Source of the DNA: Chitinophaga solisilvae
GTDB lineage: Bacteria > Bacteroidota > Bacteroidia > Chitinophagales > Chitinophagaceae
DNA length: 64,000 nucleotides
NCBI RefSeq assembly: GCF_009928525.1
Contig: NZ_JAABOK010000003.1
Coordinates: forward strand, 620,001-684,000
Direction of reading: 5' to 3'
How positions within the stretch are numbered: the stretch's first letter is position 1; each line of letters starts with the position of its first letter. The position numbers and the translations under genes were made by a program. The notes beneath the pieces were generated by a model that was given only the letters and a program-made list of their open reading frames with translations, made no database searches and was not told where the DNA came from. This document shows, one piece after another, positions 51,872 to 62,982 of this stretch.

Positions 51872-54643
51872 TTAAAGTTTGAAACGAAGACCGAGTAAGT
51901 AGGTTTGTCCGTAGGTGTTTTTACGGATGAACATATTTTTGCCGGCTTCCTGGCCGGGGATACCTTCAGCAGAGGCTTCGGTATTGCGGGTTTTGAGGAA
52001 CAGTTCGTTCGCTGTGTTCAGGATATTACCCACTTTCGTATAGGCGTAGAGGTTTTTGCAGATTCTTTTTTCTGCAGAAAAATCCATCATAATAAATCCT
52101 TTCTGCCAGATGTCGTTATCCAGGAATGGAGAAACGATGGCAATGCGCTCGCCGGTGTAAACAAATGCCAGCTGGGCATCAAAGCCACTTTTGCTATCCT
52201 TGTACAGTAAAGAGAGGTTGCCGATGTGCTGTGACTGACCCTGCATAGGACGTTCCTGGCTGACAGACCTTGGTTTTACGTCGCCGTTATCTGCGCGGTA
52301 ATACTGTGATTTATCGCTGCTGATAGAAGATTTGGTAAAGGTGTAATTCACACGAACACCGAATTTACGGATGTATTTCGCTGCTTCCAGTTCAAAACCG
52401 TAGTTGGTGGCAGTGCCGAAGTTGCTGCTCATAAAGAAGGTGCTGCGGTTATCTGTAATGAGAGCCGATTCAATCGGATCTTTGATTCGTTTGTAGAATA
52501 CGCCTGCCAGCAATTCATCCAGCGCTTTCGGGAAATACTCATAGCGGAGATCAAAGTTATCGCTGGTAGATCTTCTCAGATAAGGATTTCCTTTCTCCTG
52601 GTATTCATTGTCCAGGTCACCGTAGAGGTGCGGTACTGTTTCATAGAATCCTGGTCTGCTGATGGCAGAGTAGTAGGAAAGACGAATGTTGCGTTTATGA
52701 TCCGGCATGTATTTGAAGTGAAGGCTTGGCAATACATCGGTATATTTTATATTGCCGTACTGGCCTTCTACGGTTTTGTCAGCAGACATCCAGTTGCCAC
52801 TGGTATGCTCAACACGCACACCGGCCAGGGTCTGCAGACGACCGATGGTGAATTTTACCTGACCATAGTAAGCGCCGGTTTTTTCAGTGAAGTCGTAGTT
52901 CAGGGAATTGTCGGGTGCGCCTGTTCTGCCAAATACTTTGGTGGCGTGATCGTCTATATCACCTTTGAATTCCTGTGTGCTGGAATCCGGACGTAATTTA
53001 TAAATATCGTACAGGCTTGTACGTTGTTTCTGACGGTACATCCCACCGGCAGAGAACTCAGTTTTTACACCCAGAATTTTTGGGGTGTAGATGAAGTTGA
53101 GATAACCACTTTTATCTTCATCGGAGTTGCGTGCCCATTCATGAACAATACCATCCATAACATCCACCAGTACAGGGCGTTGGATCAGCTGACCGTTTTC
53201 TCTTTCCACACCGGTATTCAGGGTAAGTGCTGCACGATCCGGCATGTTGGCAGTAGCTTTGGAGTAAACAGCAGACCAGTTCATGTTCAGCTGGTGCGCC
53301 AGTTTATGCGTACCCTGCAGGGTGAAGTTGCTGATAGCCTGTGTGGTGTGTTCACTGCGGTAAATATTTTTAATCCTGCCGGAACCCGGACCGGTGCGGC
53401 CCAGCTCCAGGCTGGTGTCAGAGTCTATTCTTGTCTGATACTGTCCCAGGTTCATATAGGCAGCATACAAGGAGATGTTGTGGTTATCATTGAACTGATA
53501 ATCCAGTTTGGCGTGTAGCCCTGTACGTTGCTGACGGACAGAGTTCTCGCGGTTCCGCACTCCGTCAAATACAGGCTCGTTATTGTTCTTGTTTACGATG
53601 GTAGAAAGGTATAGGGTCTGATAGGAGCTGTAGGTGTTCTGGTAGCTCAGACCTGCAAGGGCGCCGAATTTTTTGTCTTTGCTGCGGCCGCCGGCAGTTA
53701 TGCCGAAAACGCTGGCAGGAGGAGCTTTGCGGGTAGTATAATGTAATGGGTTAGTCGTGAAGTCTTCATTGCCGGCTTCATAGGTATTGCCAAAGCGGGT
53801 GCGTGGAGATGTTTTGTTAACGCCGCTGGTACTGAAAGAAGTAAAGTCGCGGTTAAACAGCGATTGTGCATAACCGATGGCTGCGTTGGCATGCAGCACA
53901 AAACGATCAGGGGCAGATTTCATCACCATGTTGGTAGCGCCGCCGATGGCATCGCCTTCCATGTTAGGCGTAAGCGCTTTATAGACTTCCAGCCTGTCTA
54001 CCAGATCGGCCGGGAAGATGTCCAGCGGCACGTAGCGGTTTTTATTATCAGGGCTGGGTATTTTAATACCGTTGATCAGCGTATACTGGTATCTTTTATC
54101 CATCCCGCGGATGATGGCATACTGGCCGTCACCGTTGTTACCTCTTTCGAGAGATACGCCGGAAACACGCTGCATCACATTCGCGATGGTAATGTCTGGT
54201 GAAACCTCGATGGCGCGTGCAGATACGGCGTTGAGTACCATGTCTGCCTGCTGCACGGTTTTCAGTGCGCTGCGTTCGCTGCCTTTGTCCCCTTTACCTT
54301 TAACCGTCAGGGTTTGCAGCGCCACATCTTTTCCTTCAAGCGCGATGTTAATAGTTTTTACCGCTCCGTCGCAGTGGATTTTCTGTTCCATTTCTTCATG
54401 GCCCATATCCTTTACTTTGAGTGCATAGTCCCCTTCAGGAATATTGCGGAACACAAAGCTGCCGTCCAGTCCTGTGGTACCGGCAGCGGAATACTGTGCG
54501 CTATGCAGCTTCACAGCAGCGCCGGTCAGGGGTTGTCCGGTTCTTTTGTCTGTTACGATACCTCTTACACTGGTTTTTACCTGGGCATTCACAATGCCGC
54601 CAGTCAACAGGAAGAGGAGAATGAGTGGTAAAAAAAATCTCAT
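51872..54643 (-). CDS. TonB-dependent outer-membrane receptor
   Basis: A 923-residue receptor. After the signal peptide (ending GGIVNAQ) comes a carboxypeptidase-regulatory-like domain (SVRGIVTDKRTGQPLTGAAV), then the plug (ITIANVMQRVSGVSLERGNN, GQYAIIRGMDKRYQYTLING and VYKALTPNMEGDAIGGATNM), then the beta-barrel, which ends GQTYLLGLRFKL. It lacks a SusD partner; the second gene is a beta-helix lipoprotein. The operon with a beta-propeller phytase suggests import of phosphate released from inositol phosphates, or import of the phosphoester itself. No -33/-7 promoter was found in the 207 nt before the ATG. Confidence 0.92.
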   Translation of the reverse strand: MRFFLPLILLFLLTGGIVNAQVKTSVRGIVTDKRTGQPLTGAAVKLHSAQYSAAGTTGLDGSFVFRNIPEGDYALKVKDMGHEEMEQKIHCDGAVKTINIALEGKDVALQTLTVKGKGDKGSERSALKTVQQADMVLNAVSARAIEVSPDITIANVMQRVSGVSLERGNNGDGQYAIIRGMDKRYQYTLINGIKIPSPDNKNRYVPLDIFPADLVDRLEVYKALTPNMEGDAIGGATNMVMKSAPDRFVLHANAAIGYAQSLFNRDFTSFSTSGVNKTSPRTRFGNTYEAGNEDFTTNPLHYTTRKAPPASVFGITAGGRSKDKKFGALAGLSYQNTYSSYQTLYLSTIVNKNNNEPVFDGVRNRENSVRQQRTGLHAKLDYQFNDNHNISLYAAYMNLGQYQTRIDSDTSLELGRTGPGSGRIKNIYRSEHTTQAISNFTLQGTHKLAHQLNMNWSAVYSKATANMPDRAALTLNTGVERENGQLIQRPVLVDVMDGIVHEWARNSDEDKSGYLNFIYTPKILGVKTEFSAGGMYRQKQRTSLYDIYKLRPDSSTQEFKGDIDDHATKVFGRTGAPDNSLNYDFTEKTGAYYGQVKFTIGRLQTLAGVRVEHTSGNWMSADKTVEGQYGNIKYTDVLPSLHFKYMPDHKRNIRLSYYSAISRPGFYETVPHLYGDLDNEYQEKGNPYLRRSTSDNFDLRYEYFPKALDELLAGVFYKRIKDPIESALITDNRSTFFMSSNFGTATNYGFELEAAKYIRKFGVRVNYTFTKSSISSDKSQYYRADNGDVKPRSVSQERPMQGQSQHIGNLSLLYKDSKSGFDAQLAFVYTGERIAIVSPFLDNDIWQKGFIMMDFSAEKRICKNLYAYTKVGNILNTANELFLKTRNTEASAEGIPGQEAGKNMFIRKNTYGQTYLLGLRFKL

Positions 54644-54850
54644 AAAGTCAGTACTTGTTTAAGCCGCGAAATAACCGTTCTTCCTGCATTCCGGCACTAT
54701 AGAGGTCGTTAAGGATTTATGAAGGAATTATGAATTTTATATTAAGTTTTCTGTCAGGTGTTTCCCGTATCAGGTTTGCCGTTCGTAATTCCGTCTTCAT
54801 TATTGAAAATTTTTTTACTATCATGTAATTCCTATTAAAAACTTGTTACT

Positions 54851-56236
54851 ATGTCAGACCAATCCCGTAGAAAGTTTATTAAGCACCTCAGCAGTACTGC
54901 CGCTTTATTGGGAATAGGCCAGCTGGCCGCCATGGGCAAAGAGCGGGAACAGGTGCAACTGATACAACCGGAGAAGTTGTATACTGCAAATGATAAGATT
55001 CGCCTTGCCTGCGTAGGCATGGGAATCATGGGTTTCGGAGATGTCAGCTGCGCGCTGAAGGTACAGGGTGTGGAGTTCGTGGCGGCGGCAGACTTATACG
55101 ACGGACATCTTGCTAAAGTAAAGGAAGTATATGGTAACCAGGTATTCACCACCCGCGATTACCGGGAATTGTTGCACCGGAAAGATATAGATGCCATCAT
55201 TGTAGCTACCCCGGATCACTGGCACGACACTATTTCTATTGACGCCATGGAAGCCGGAAAGGCCGTATACTGCGAGAAGCCGATGGTACAGCAGATTGAA
55301 GAAGGCCACCGGGTGATAGCCACCCAGCAGCGTACCAAAGCCGTGTTCCAGGTTGGTAGCCAGCGGGTGAGCAGCATCGCCATGGCGGAGGCGCGTAAGC
55401 GTTATCTCGCCGGAGATATTGGTCAGCTGAACGTAGTGGAAGCGCGTATGGACCGCCACAGCGCACTGGGCGCATGGCAATATTCCATTCCTACAGACGC
55501 CTCTCCCAAAACAATAGATTTCGACACCTTCCTGAAAGATACTGCCAGCCTGCCTTTCGATCCGGTGCGTTTCTTCCGCTGGCGCAATTACCAGGCATAT
55601 GGCACCGGCGTACCCGGCGATCTCTTTGTACACCTGATATCCGGCGTACATTACATCACCGGTGCAATAGGCCCTTCGGCTATCTATGCCAGCGGCAACC
55701 TGGTACAGTGGAAGGATGGCCGCGATGTGCCGGATGTAGTAGTCGCTATTTTCGACTACCCTGCAACGAAGGAGCATCCTGCATTCCAGATGACACTGCG
55801 TGTCAACTTCGCGGATGGCAGTGGCGGCGGCGAATACACCCGCCTGATAGGTACCGATGGCGTGATGGAAATGGGCTGGAACGATTTCCGGATTAAAAAA
55901 CATAAACTCTCCGCAGCCCCCGGCTATGGCGGCTGGGATACCTATAACACCTTTACAAAGGCAGAACAGGAACGTTTCGTACAGCAATATCAGGGGAAAT
56001 ACGGAGCAGCAAGGGAAAAGGCTGCCGAAACTTCTTCTGCCTATGCCGCACCGGCAGGTTATGATGACCGGCTGGATCACTTTAAAAATTTCTTCGCAGC
56101 CATGCGTACCGGCCAGCCGGTAGTGGAAGACGCCACCTTCGGCCTGCGCGCCGCAGGGCCTGCACTGGCCACCAACCTCAGTTACTTCGGAAAAAAATTA
56201 ATCCAGTGGGACCCGCTCAACATGAAAGTTATCTAA
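54851..56236 (+). CDS. Tat-exported Gfo/Idh/MocA family oxidoreductase
   Basis: A 461-residue NAD(P)-dependent oxidoreductase with a twin-Arg signal (SRRKFIKHLSSTAALLGIG) at residues 5-24, so it is folded in the cytoplasm and exported with its cofactor. The Rossmann part has IRLACVGMGIMGFGDVSCAL, and the family signature is AGKAVYCEKPMVQQ. The catalytic-domain motif GVPGDLFVHLISGVHYITG follows. Substrate unknown: exported Bacteroidota members are often linked to glycan or cyclitol metabolism. A prolyl-oligopeptidase gene starts 49 nt downstream. Confidence 0.9.
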   Translation: MSDQSRRKFIKHLSSTAALLGIGQLAAMGKEREQVQLIQPEKLYTANDKIRLACVGMGIMGFGDVSCALKVQGVEFVAAADLYDGHLAKVKEVYGNQVFTTRDYRELLHRKDIDAIIVATPDHWHDTISIDAMEAGKAVYCEKPMVQQIEEGHRVIATQQRTKAVFQVGSQRVSSIAMAEARKRYLAGDIGQLNVVEARMDRHSALGAWQYSIPTDASPKTIDFDTFLKDTASLPFDPVRFFRWRNYQAYGTGVPGDLFVHLISGVHYITGAIGPSAIYASGNLVQWKDGRDVPDVVVAIFDYPATKEHPAFQMTLRVNFADGSGGGEYTRLIGTDGVMEMGWNDFRIKKHKLSAAPGYGGWDTYNTFTKAEQERFVQQYQGKYGAAREKAAETSSAYAAPAGYDDRLDHFKNFFAAMRTGQPVVEDATFGLRAAGPALATNLSYFGKKLIQWDPLNMKVI

Positions 56237-56285
56237 GCAGGTTATTACTTTGGAATTCTTTCTTAAATTGAGTAAAACCATTTCT

Positions 56286-58394
56286 ATGCAGAGAATTTAT
56301 TTGCTTGTAGGAATTGTGTTATTGTCTTGTAACGAAAAGAAAAGGAAAATGAACAATCAGGATACCATCAAACCTCCTGTGGCAGAAAAGATAGCCAGAG
56401 AACTGACTATCCATGGCGATACACGCATAGATAACTACTACTGGATGAACGACCGGGAAGACCCGAAAGTCATCAGCTGGCTGAATGCAGAAAATGCTTA
56501 CCTGGACACCATTATGGCGCCGGAGAAAGCGCTGCGGGAAAAGCTGTTCGATGAAATGAAAGGCCGTATCAAAGAAACAGATATGAGCGTGCCTTATCTG
56601 AAAAACGGTTATTACTATTACAGCCGTTTTGAAAAAGGACAGGAATACCCCATCTATTGCCGTAAGAAAGGCAGCCTGGAAGCGGAAGAACAGGTGATGC
56701 TCAACGTGAACGAGATGGCGAAAGGTTATGCCTACTATCATCTGGGCGCTATCAGCGTAAGCCCGGATACCAGACTGGTGGCCTACGGCGTAGATACGGT
56801 CAGCCGTCGCCGTTATACCATTCATATCAAGAACCTGGAAACCGGCGAAATACTGCCGGACGCCATCCCGGAAACAACCGCCTCCGCCAGCTGGGCCAGC
56901 GATAACAAAACCTTATTCTATACCCGCAAGGATACGGTTACACTGCGCGCAGACCGCATTATGAAGCATAAACTCGGCAGTACGGCAGACAAGGAAGTGT
57001 TTCATGAAAAAGATGAAACCTTTAATGTGAGTGTCGGTAAAACCAAGTCAGGTAGTTACATCGTTATTCACAGCAGCAGCACCCTGTCTTCCGAATGCCG
57101 TATTCTGGATGCATCCCGTCCGGATGAAGATTTCCGCATCTTCCAGCCCCGCCAGAAGGATATGCTGTATGAAGTGGATCACCGTGATAACAAATTCTAC
57201 ATCGTCACCAACTGGAACGCGTTGAACTTCCGCCTCATGGAATCTCCGCTGGACAAAACTTCCCGTGAACACTGGCAGGAAAAGATACCACACCGTACAG
57301 ATGTGCTGCTGTCCGGCCTCACACTGTTTAAGGATTTTATGGTGCTGGAAGAAAGAAAGAACGGGCTTACACAGGTACGTATCATCAATGATAAAACGAA
57401 GGAAGATAAATACCTGGCCTTTGACGAGCCGGCCTATGATGCGTATGTAGGCATCAACCCGGAGATGGACAGCAAAGAGCTGCGCTTTCATTACACGTCG
57501 ATGATTACGCCCAACTCCGTGTATGACTACAACATGGAAACCGGCAAGCGGGAGCTGAAACGGCAGCAGGAAGTGCTGGGAGGCTATGATCCGAAAGATT
57601 ACGCTTCCGAAAGAGTATTTGCTACCGCTGCCGATGGTACTAAAATTCCGATCTCTGTTGTTTACAAAAAAACATTTAATAAGAATGGTAAAGGCCCGCT
57701 GCTGCTGTATGGTTACGGGTCTTACGGCAACAGCCTGGATGCGGCGTTTAACTCCAACCGTATCAGCCTCCTGGATCGTGGCTTTGCATATGCCATCGCA
57801 CATATCCGCGGCGGCCAGGAAATGGGCCGTCAATGGTATGAAGACGGGAAGATGTTTAAAAAGAAAAATACGTTTACGGACTTTATTGATTGCGCTGACT
57901 ACCTCATTAAACATGACTACACCAGCAGTCAGCACCTGTACGCCATGGGCGGCAGCGCCGGCGGCCTGCTGATGGGCGCTGTCATCAACATGCGTCCTGA
58001 GCTGTTCCATGGCGTAGTAGCGCAGGTACCTTTTGTTGACGTAGTTACCACCATGCTGGATGAAAGTATTCCGTTAACAACAGGCGAATTTGATGAATGG
58101 GGCAATCCAAAAAATAAAGACTCCTACGAGTACATGAAATCTTATTCCCCGTACGATAACGTAACAGCCAAAGCATATCCCAACCTGCTTGTTACCACAG
58201 GACTGCATGATTCCCAGGTACAATACTGGGAGCCTGCCAAATGGGTGGCAAAGCTCCGTGAACTCAAAACAGACAACAACTTGCTGCTCCTCCATACAGA
58301 TATGGAAACGGGCCATGGCGGCGCATCCGGCCGTTTTGCCGCCCTGAAGGAAATAGCGATGGAGTACGCGTTTTTGCTTATGCTGGATAAGTAA
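56286..58394 (+). CDS. Prolyl oligopeptidase family (S9A/oligopeptidase B-like) lipoprotein
   Basis: A 702-residue S9 peptidase with a lipoprotein signal (RIYLLVGIVLLSCNEKK). I choose ATG 56286; a TTG at 56250 gives no signal peptide. The N-terminal beta-propeller domain starts near ELTIHGDTRIDNYYWMNDRE. The catalytic alpha/beta-hydrolase domain holds the Ser in LYAMGGSAGGLLMGAVIN, an Asp in LLVTTGLHDSQVQY and the His in DMETGHGGASGR, the order of oligopeptidase B. It should cut short peptides after basic or Pro residues in the periplasm or at the outer membrane. Its TAA stop is the start of palindrome copy 8. Confidence 0.92.
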   Translation: MQRIYLLVGIVLLSCNEKKRKMNNQDTIKPPVAEKIARELTIHGDTRIDNYYWMNDREDPKVISWLNAENAYLDTIMAPEKALREKLFDEMKGRIKETDMSVPYLKNGYYYYSRFEKGQEYPIYCRKKGSLEAEEQVMLNVNEMAKGYAYYHLGAISVSPDTRLVAYGVDTVSRRRYTIHIKNLETGEILPDAIPETTASASWASDNKTLFYTRKDTVTLRADRIMKHKLGSTADKEVFHEKDETFNVSVGKTKSGSYIVIHSSSTLSSECRILDASRPDEDFRIFQPRQKDMLYEVDHRDNKFYIVTNWNALNFRLMESPLDKTSREHWQEKIPHRTDVLLSGLTLFKDFMVLEERKNGLTQVRIINDKTKEDKYLAFDEPAYDAYVGINPEMDSKELRFHYTSMITPNSVYDYNMETGKRELKRQQEVLGGYDPKDYASERVFATAADGTKIPISVVYKKTFNKNGKGPLLLYGYGSYGNSLDAAFNSNRISLLDRGFAYAIAHIRGGQEMGRQWYEDGKMFKKKNTFTDFIDCADYLIKHDYTSSQHLYAMGGSAGGLLMGAVINMRPELFHGVVAQVPFVDVVTTMLDESIPLTTGEFDEWGNPKNKDSYEYMKSYSPYDNVTAKAYPNLLVTTGLHDSQVQYWEPAKWVAKLRELKTDNNLLLLHTDMETGHGGASGRFAALKEIAMEYAFLLMLDK

Positions 58395-58550
58395 TTACGA
58401 ATTACGAATGGCGGGTTATTTTTTTATTTAGTTATTTGAGATTTTGTGCCTGATCGTGATGCTCCCTGGGCTTACAGGCTGCAGAGAAAATCGCGATCAG
58501 GCACAAAATCTCAAATAACTAAATAAAAAAATAACCCGCCATTCGTAATT
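58393..58550. repeat. Heptamer-armed palindrome, copy 8 (different core)
   Basis: The ends keep the family heptamers (two on the left, one on the right), but the core is unrelated to other copies: GGCGGGTTATTTTTTTATT pairs with its complement, and the stem continues to TGCCTGATCG, leaving a loop at about 58463-58487. It lies between convergent genes; the left end contains the oligopeptidase stop (58392-58394). Confidence 0.92.
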
Positions 58551-58555
58551 CCCGC

Positions 58556-59386
58556 CTAATCTTTATTTCTTTCAACAGAAACAAATTCAGACATGATTGA
58601 TTTGCCAAAAAATATCTCTGCCATCCGGTCGAATATGGCGGGATCGTCGGTGGTGTAAAATTGTTGTGTCTGGCCTTTGCTGAGGCGGGTTTCCATTTCG
58701 GGATGGCGCTTCAGGTAGTCTTTGAGGCTGTGGGCAACAACTTTTCCCTGGGCTAATACGGTGACGCCTCCGGGCAGGTATTGCCGGATTTTTTTCATCA
58801 GCAGGGGATAGTGGGTACACCCTAATACCAGCGTATCGATGTTGGTGGATTGGGACAGTATTTTATCCAGGTATTCCTTTACGAAGAAATCGGCGCCGGC
58901 GCCTTCATGTTCATTGTTTTCTACCAACGGTACCCACATAGGGCAGGCCAGCTGATAGGTTTTCACATGAGGGAAAAATTTGTGTATTTCAATCGGGTAC
59001 GATTCAGAGGCGATGGTGCCGTTGGTGGCCAGTATACCTACTTCGCCGGTTTGGGTGATGGTGCCTACCATTTCGGTGGTAGGGCGGATAACGCCCAGTA
59101 CACGGCGGTCCGGGGCTACAGTTGGCAGGTCTTTCTGCTGGATGGTGCGCAGCGCCTTGGCGGAAGCCGTATTGCAGGCCAGTATTACCAGGGGGCAGCC
59201 CATGTCAAACAGTTGCTGAACACATTCCAGCGTATAGGCGTGTATGGTATCAAAGCCGCGGTTGCCATAGGGCGCGCGGGCATTATCGCCGAGGTAGATA
59301 TAATCGTACTGCGGTAATTCAGCAATAATTTCCTTGAGTACGGTGAGGCCGCCGTACCCTGAATCAAAAACGCCTATCGGACCCAT
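58556..59386 (-). CDS. murI: Glutamate racemase
   Basis: A 276-residue cofactor-independent racemase supplying D-glutamate for peptidoglycan. The two catalytic Cys are Cys71 in VILACNTASAKAL and Cys190 in LVLGCTHYPLL, and the N-terminal PIGVFDSGYGGLTVLKEI block carries Asp8 and Ser9. Length is normal. It starts 7 nt after the carbonic anhydrase stop and forms one operon with it. Palindrome copy 8 lies just past its stop. Confidence 0.96.
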   Translation of the reverse strand: MGPIGVFDSGYGGLTVLKEIIAELPQYDYIYLGDNARAPYGNRGFDTIHAYTLECVQQLFDMGCPLVILACNTASAKALRTIQQKDLPTVAPDRRVLGVIRPTTEMVGTITQTGEVGILATNGTIASESYPIEIHKFFPHVKTYQLACPMWVPLVENNEHEGAGADFFVKEYLDKILSQSTNIDTLVLGCTHYPLLMKKIRQYLPGGVTVLAQGKVVAHSLKDYLKRHPEMETRLSKGQTQQFYTTDDPAIFDRMAEIFFGKSIMSEFVSVERNKD

Positions 59387-59393
59387 GTAAAAT

Positions 59394-60059
59394 TTATTGA
59401 TTGTTATCTTTCTGCATCAGACCTGATCCGGTGAGGTCGTAGATCTTCTGTATTTCATGCAGGATACCTTCAAAGTCGATGTTCAGATCTTTCAGGAATC
59501 CGTTTTTCAGGTCATACACCCAGCCATGTACCGTAGGGAAGCCTTTTTCCAGGTACTGCCGCTGTACAACTGCAGTTTTGATTACGTTGATGCATTGCTC
59601 CTGTACATTCAGTTCTACCAGGCGGTTGTAGCGTTCGTGTTCATCCTGAATGGCATTCAGCTCATCCATATGCAGGCGGTATACGTCGCGGATATTACGG
59701 AGCCATGGATTGAGCAGTCCGAGATCCAGCGGTTGCATGGCTGCTTTAACGCCGCCGCAGTTGTAATGCCCGCATACGATGATGTGTTTTACCCCCAGGT
59801 GCTGTACGGCATAATTGATGACAGCCATGACATTGAGGTCGGTGTTGGGTACAAGGTTGGCAATGTTGCGGTGAACAAATACCTCACCGGCATCCAGGCC
59901 CATGATTTCATTGGCGGGTACACGGCTGTCGCTGCAGCCAATGTACAGATAATTCGGCTGCTGGGAATCTGCCATTTTCTGGAAGAATTCAGCATCACTG
60001 GATAGTTTGGAAGCTACCCACCGTTTGTTATTCTCGAATACCTGATTATAATCCGTCAT
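59394..60059 (-). CDS. can: Beta-class carbonic anhydrase
   Basis: A 221-residue cytoplasmic enzyme that interconverts carbon dioxide and bicarbonate. The zinc ligands can be assigned: Cys42 and Asp44 in YIGCSDSRVPANE, His98 in HIIVCGHYNCGGV and Cys101. It has the usual ~220-residue length. It is the first gene of the unit can-murI, with ABC-F divergent upstream. A near-consensus -7 box (TATCTTTA on the minus strand, 60075-60082) precedes it. Confidence 0.95.
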   Translation of the reverse strand: MTDYNQVFENNKRWVASKLSSDAEFFQKMADSQQPNYLYIGCSDSRVPANEIMGLDAGEVFVHRNIANLVPNTDLNVMAVINYAVQHLGVKHIIVCGHYNCGGVKAAMQPLDLGLLNPWLRNIRDVYRLHMDELNAIQDEHERYNRLVELNVQEQCINVIKTAVVQRQYLEKGFPTVHGWVYDLKNGFLKDLNIDFEGILHEIQKIYDLTGSGLMQKDNNQ

Positions 60060-60157
60060 ACCGTAATATTTTGTTAAAGATACGTATTGATTATTTACAT
60101 GCGTACAATCTGTTTAAAATCAGGCTGTTTATAGCAAGCGGCCAACATCGTTGTTAA

Positions 60158-61858
<1,701 letters not shown>

Positions 61859-61870
61859 TGTGAATAATGT

Positions 61871-62013
61871 AATTACGAATTACGAATTGCGAATTACGAA
61901 TGTAACTCGAAGATAAAAGCGAAGACCGAAGCGATATACTTTTAAGTATTTGCTTCGGTCTTCGCTTTTATCTTCGAGTTACATTCGTAATTCGCAATTC
62001 GTAATTCGTAATT
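61871..62013. repeat. Heptamer-armed palindrome, copy 9
   Basis: A symmetric palindrome with mirrored heptamers and a long perfect stem containing CTCGAAGATAAAAGCGAAGA and its complement. It lies 12 nt past the ABC-F stop, between that gene and the convergent response regulator. Confidence 0.95.
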
Positions 62014-62050
62014 AATTCTCTCTTATCCTCGCTCCTCACTCGCCATTCAT

Positions 62051-62082
62051 CATTCGTAATTCGTAATTAAAAATTCGTAATT
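62051..62082. repeat. Half palindrome: right-arm heptamers only
   Basis: Two further stretches of the right-arm heptamers (CATTCGTAATTCGTAATT, then TTCGTAATT), without a matching left arm, follow copy 9 and end 5 nt before the response regulator stop. They are probably remnants of a second element. Confidence 0.8.
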
Positions 62083-62087
62083 CCTGA

Positions 62088-62474
62088 TTAAAGGTATTCC
62101 TCTATCACCTTCATCTTATTTTTATCCAGTGGCTTGGTAATATACGCCATCAGTTCAGGAGTATGTTGTACTTTCTGCATATCTCTTACATCTACGGAAG
62201 AAGAACACATAATAATCGGGATATGATTGCTGAGGGATGATTTAAGACCGCGGTATGCTTCAATAAAATCCCATCCGTTCATTCTTTGCATATTCATATC
62301 CAGAATAATAAGGGAAGGCAATGTGGGTTGCGGATTGCTGGAAAGCTGTTCCAGGGCTTCTTCTGCACACAGGAATGATGTAATAACAAGATTATCGTCC
62401 TGTTGCCCCAACATCTTTTTGATAATGAAATGAAAAATTTCGTCGTCATCAACAACGTACACTATTTTACTCAT
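62088..62474 (-). CDS. Receiver-only response regulator
   Basis: A 128-residue CheY-like receiver domain without an output domain. The acidic pocket is VVDDDEIFHFIIKKML, the phosphoacceptor Asp is in LIILDMNMQRMNGWDFIE, and the switch Ser/Thr and Lys are in IIMCSSS and AYITKPLDK. I choose ATG 62474; ATG 62483 would add three residues, and the open frame to 62600 is not protein-like. Such stand-alone receivers are common in Bacteroidota and work with hybrid kinases; no partner kinase is in the window. Confidence 0.9.
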   Translation of the reverse strand: MSKIVYVVDDDEIFHFIIKKMLGQQDDNLVITSFLCAEEALEQLSSNPQPTLPSLIILDMNMQRMNGWDFIEAYRGLKSSLSNHIPIIMCSSSVDVRDMQKVQHTPELMAYITKPLDKNKMKVIEEYL

Positions 62475-62483
62475 ATCTTCCAT

Positions 62484-62889
62484 GCTTATGTTTAAAATTG
62501 GGCTTCTGAACTGTTCCGGAATAGCCAGTAAATTCCATTGCAGGAAACAGGGTTCCGGGTTGTAGCAGTATGGCGCTGTATCAGTTATAACGGGTACCAC
62601 GTGCAGGGTTTAACATCTCCTGAAAAATCGGTCATCCTTTACAACATATACGGCCTATGCTGTTACATTTTTATCCGGTCACATTGTTCTGGTCAAGCAT
62701 TGGTTTCAATTCTCTGACCGGTTGTGTTTGGGTTACTGGCTATTTGTAATTATGAAGACAAAGAACGTTAATTTAATTTTATTTTTATATATAACTTTTT
62801 ACCAATAACTAATCATTAACAATTCATGTAAGTGAAAAAAATATCAGATATATGGTATAAAATCGCGCAAAAGCCCCTATATACCTAAA
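62484..62889. other. AT-rich intergenic region upstream of response regulator
   Basis: About 400 bases with no supported gene. It contains a short inverted repeat, CCGGTCA (62675-62681) and TGACCGG (62715-62721), and an AT-rich stretch at 62760-62830. No RNA gene or clear promoter box recognised. Confidence 0.4.
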
Positions 62890-62937
62890 AAAAGCAAGGA
62901 CCTGAGCAGCAGAAAATATGCTCAGGTCCTTGCTTTT
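62890..62937 (-). terminator. Long hairpin terminator after coiled-coil protein gene
   Basis: The stem AAAAGCAAGGACCTGAGCA (62890-62908) pairs with its complement (62919-62937) around a 10-base loop and is followed on the minus strand by a run of seven T. It ends the 62983-63945 transcript 46 nt past the stop. Confidence 0.88.
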
Positions 62938-62982
62938 ATATGAACCGGGATCAGCCGGTAATTGTATTTTTTACTGGTCAGC

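Noticed and set aside
54644..54850. Pho box upstream of the phytase operon
   Set aside because: CTGTCAGGTGTTTCC resembles one half of a Pho box, but the second half and spacing do not fit.
62675..62721. CCGGTCA/TGACCGG inverted repeat as an operator
   Set aside because: The arms are short and 33 bases apart; it could be chance.
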